A stretch of 20,626 nt of DNA from CAYMRB01 sp964392615 (lineage in GTDB: Bacteria; Planctomycetota; UBA8108): contig CAYMRB010000145.1 in assembly GCA_964392615.1 (NCBI GenBank), forward strand, positions 1 through 20,626, read 5' to 3'. Every line of letters begins with the position of its first letter. The first letter of the stretch is position 1. Position numbers and translations under genes: made by a program. This document shows, one piece after another, positions 18,441 through 20,626 of the stretch. The notes under the pieces were generated by a model that made no database searches, was not told where the DNA came from, and saw only the letters and a program-made list of their open reading frames with translations.

Positions 18441-19435
18441 TCAGCGTCCGAACACAACCGCAGGCCAGTCAGCTCACCCGCCAGCGGATCGATGATCGCG
18501 TTCGCGGCCTGCTCCAACGGCAACAGCAGGACCTCGATAAACGCGCCCTGCCCGGCCTGGAACAGCAGACAGACGATTCCGCCGCTCGACTCGAGCTCGA
18601 GGTTGACGTTTTCGGTCTGCGCTTCTCCGAGGCCGACGATCTCCTCGACCCCCGGCCCGACCTCTTCGAGCTCGAAGGGCAGGACGAGATCGAAGCTGAA
18701 CGGCGCGCTGGCGTCGCCCTCCCCATGCAGGCTGGTTTCGCAGGTCGTCGTGGTGTTCAAGAAACTCTCGGTCACGTCGACCGGCAAGTCGGCGACGATC
18801 CCGGAGATCCGGATGCCGACGGCCGCGTTCTCGGTATCGAGGACGGCCGCGATCGACGTCAGCTCGATCGGACAGCCGGGCTGCTCGAGCAGGCCGCAGG
18901 ATTCCGGCGCTGACTCCTCCGAGCAAACCGACACGGCGAGCGCCTCGAGCGGAAACTCGAGGAGGCCGGCCGGTAGACAGAACGTGAAGCCGAGATCGAG
19001 CTCGAGCTCGCTGACGACGTCGTCGAGGATCTCCTGGCTGATGCAGAGCCCCGGATCGACCGCGCAGTGCTCGAACTCGGCGCAGCCGAGCTCGTCAGCG
19101 GTCGGATCGTCGCCGCACTCCTCGAGCGGTGACGGCGGCGGCTCGTCGCCGAGAAACAGGAACCGCGCCGCGTAGATCGCGTCGGTGACGCGAATCGCAC
19201 CGTCGTCGTCGATGTCGGCGGCGTCCTCGCACGCCAACGGCTCTTCCGAAAGGAAGAGCCGCTCGACCACGTAGATCGCGTCGCTGAGGTTGAAGATGTC
19301 GTCGACGTTCGCATCGCCGCGCTTGAAAGGCGCCTGAGCGCGAACCGCCGCCGGCGCGAGCACGATCAGCGGGAACGCGAGGACGACAAGAGCTCTGCAG
19401 ATGACAAAGACGCGCTGCGCCGTTCGCGTCGACAT
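18437..19435 (-). CDS. Secreted, highly acidic protein with dockerin-like repeats
   Basis: 332 residues with a perfect AAGGAG seven bases before the ATG. The signal peptide ends near AQA (33-35). Two dockerin-like calcium-loop/helix repeats follow: RGDANVDDIFNLSDAIYVVE (39-58) and IDDDGAIRVTDAIYAARFLF (75-94). Both keep the Asp/Asn ligand pattern and, unusually, lie at the N-terminus of the mature protein. The remaining part (about 115-332) is not a family I recognise: beta-prone, Cys-rich and strongly acidic, with only one lysine (Lys38) in the whole protein, which suggests an extracellular, calcium-binding, disulfide-stabilised fold. The repeats resemble those of the convergent protease, so the two may share an attachment site or secretion fate. 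No catalytic motif is visible. Confidence 0.82.
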   Translation of the reverse strand: MSTRTAQRVFVICRALVVLAFPLIVLAPAAVRAQAPFKRGDANVDDIFNLSDAIYVVERLFLSEEPLACEDAADIDDDGAIRVTDAIYAARFLFLGDEPPPSPLEECGDDPTADELGCAEFEHCAVDPGLCISQEILDDVVSELELDLGFTFCLPAGLLEFPLEALAVSVCSEESAPESCGLLEQPGCPIELTSIAAVLDTENAAVGIRISGIVADLPVDVTESFLNTTTTCETSLHGEGDASAPFSFDLVLPFELEEVGPGVEEIVGLGEAQTENVNLELESSGGIVCLLFQAGQGAFIEVLLLPLEQAANAIIDPLAGELTGLRLCSDAE

Positions 19436-19442
19436 GATCGTT

Positions 19443-19456
19443 CTCCTTGCAAGGAG
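19443..19456 (-). promoter_or_regulatory. Palindrome containing the ribosome binding site of the dockerin-repeat gene
   Basis: CTCCTTGCAAGGAG is a perfect 14-base palindrome whose right half on the minus strand is the AAGGAG ribosome binding site of the gene starting at 19435. In RNA it can fold as a 5-bp stem (CTCCT/AGGAG) with a TGCA loop, hiding the binding site. It could instead be a DNA operator. Confidence 0.5.
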
Positions 19457-19583
19457 GGCCTACCGCTTCCGATACCCACCGGTGATGAACATGTTATCAT
19501 TCGGACCGTGCGTCCCGACGCCATTCGTCTCGAGAGTTGTCGCGCGATCGTCGGAAGTTCGTGTGGAGTTCGATGGGACGTCG

Positions 19584-20626
19584 ATGAACGAGCCCGACAG
19601 CAGCCCTCGCCGCCGCCGCTGGTGGCTCGTCGCGATCGTCTATCTGGCGCTGGTCGCCGCGCTGGTCGGCGGGCGCGGCCTCGTGCTGGCATCGATCACC
19701 GGCGGGAGTTATCGCCTCGCATCGTTCGTCGTCGAGAGCCTGTCGCTCACGGGCCTCCTCGTCGTGCTGCGGATCTTCGAATTCGGCCTGCGCCTCACGC
19801 TGCGCGCCGTGATTCGTCCTCGTCGCCGCTGGCAGCGCGTACTCGGGCGGATCGCCTACGTCATCCTGCTGCTCGTCATCGCCACGCCGTTGATCCTCGC
19901 GACGATCCAGCTGCATCCGCAGCGGATCTCGTGCCGGGGAACGCCCGCCGATCGCGGCCTCGACTTCGAGACGGTCGAGCTCGAGTCGGACGGCAAGCAG
20001 CTATCGGCGTGGTTCGTGCCCGGGGCGTCGGACGACGTGCCGATCGTGCTCGTCGCCCACGGGCTCAACGCGAACAAGGAGAACTTCCTGCTTCCGGCGG
20101 TGTTGCTGCGAACTTACGGTTTCGCGGTCTTCTTGTTCGACTTCCGCGGCCACGGTGACAGCTCTGGCTGGACCGTGACGTTCGGCGCGCTCGAGCGACA
20201 CGACGTCGAGGCCGCGTACGACTGGCTCCGCGGCAGATTCCCGACCCGGCCCATTCACGCGCTCGGCTACTCGATGGGCGGCGCCGCGGTCATCGGCGCC
20301 GCTGCCGAAAAGGGGATCTTCACGCGCATCGCGCTCGACAGCACCTTCGCGTCGGCCGAGAACGTCGCGCGAGCCTCGATCCTCCGACCGTTCGGTCCGC
20401 TGCGACGACCGATGTGGAAGATGGGCTGCTTCTGGGCGTGGCTTCTCAGCGGCGTCGACCTCGACGCCCACCGACCGATCGATGAGCTGCCCGCGCTTGC
20501 CGATCGCCCCTTGCTCCTCATCCACGGCACCGCTGACGCCATGATCCCGTCCGCGGAAACCGAGTCGCTGCATCGGACCGCGCTGGAGGCGGGAGGCGAC
20601 GCGGAGCTGTGGCTCGTTACCGGCGC
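19584..20626 (+). CDS. Membrane-anchored alpha/beta hydrolase, 3' end cut by window edge
   Basis: 347 residues are visible before the right edge. The N-terminus has three hydrophobic segments (about residues 14-35, 43-63 and 87-108) separated by Arg-rich stretches. From about residue 120 it is an alpha/beta-hydrolase: VLVAHGLNANKENFLLP (HG oxyanion region), FLFDFRGHGDSSG, and the nucleophile elbow GYSMGG with Ser230. HGTADAMIP supplies the likely acid, Asp318; the catalytic His should lie beyond the edge. The arrangement resembles bacterial membrane-linked hydrolases related to the prolyl-oligopeptidase-like and BAAT-like esterases; the true substrate (ester, amide or lipid) cannot be told. 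A GGAG lies about 15 bases before the ATG, rather far. The gene is divergent from the dockerin-repeat gene, with 148 bases between. Confidence 0.85.
   Translation, partial: MNEPDSSPRRRRWWLVAIVYLALVAALVGGRGLVLASITGGSYRLASFVVESLSLTGLLVVLRIFEFGLRLTLRAVIRPRRRWQRVLGRIAYVILLLVIATPLILATIQLHPQRISCRGTPADRGLDFETVELESDGKQLSAWFVPGASDDVPIVLVAHGLNANKENFLLPAVLLRTYGFAVFLFDFRGHGDSSGWTVTFGALERHDVEAAYDWLRGRFPTRPIHALGYSMGGAAVIGAAAEKGIFTRIALDSTFASAENVARASILRPFGPLRRPMWKMGCFWAWLLSGVDLDAHRPIDELPALADRPLLLIHGTADAMIPSAETESLHRTALEAGGDAELWLVTG

Noticed and set aside
19488..19495. AACATGTT palindrome considered as a LexA-like operator
   Set aside because: It matches neither the CTGT-N8-ACAG nor the GAAC-N4-GTTC pattern and has no second half-site.

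Overview
The window is GC-rich, tightly packed and bacterial, and looks like a member of the Planctomycetota (PVC group). Three features point there: a very large secreted protein joining a dehydrogenase-type propeller, helical repeats and a C-terminal CxxCH haem domain; two secreted proteins with dockerin-like calcium-loop repeats of the non-cellulosomal planctomycete kind; and a divergent Nramp-like transporter of a type I associate with this phylum. There is no rRNA, tRNA, CRISPR array, insertion sequence or phage gene. A run of 10 Ns after a G/C homopolymer stretch (about 3484-3566) marks an assembly gap inside a gene, which suggests a draft or metagenome contig.

Layout. 1-1981 (minus): Nramp-like membrane transporter, running off the left edge. 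2250-6936 (plus): secreted propeller/HEAT/cytochrome protein, then an MFS transporter, closed by a hairpin. 7081-7302 (minus): a 73-residue winged-helix protein with a structured leader. 7807-10830 (plus): a very tight three-gene unit of a Pus10-type tRNA pseudouridine synthase, a tandem SRPBCC (AHSA1-like) protein and an HldE/RfaE-type PfkB sugar kinase, closed by tandem hairpins. 11259-12218 (plus): exported thioredoxin-fold/TPR protein. 12271-15804 (minus): SNF2 helicase with a histone-H1-like Lys/Ala-rich N-terminus. 15805-16631: long non-coding spacer with inverted repeats. 16632-18419 (plus): secreted subtilisin-like protease with dockerin-like repeats, convergent on 18437-19435 (minus), a secreted, very acidic dockerin-repeat protein. 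19584 to the right edge (plus): membrane-anchored alpha/beta hydrolase, cut by the edge.

How the genes relate. The cytochrome protein and the MFS gene are probably co-transcribed, which would suit periplasmic oxidation of a compound plus import or export, though no substrate can be read. The Pus10 unit is the most notable part: its stop and start codons overlap or nearly touch, so its proteins are probably co-expressed, yet tRNA modification, an SRPBCC protein and a sugar kinase share no obvious pathway. Pus10 is best known from archaea and eukaryotes, so a bacterial copy missing the N-terminal CxxC pair is the most unusual gene here. The protease and its convergent neighbour share the same repeat module and may share a cell-surface or secretion destination. 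I see no evidence for a new defence system or mobile element.
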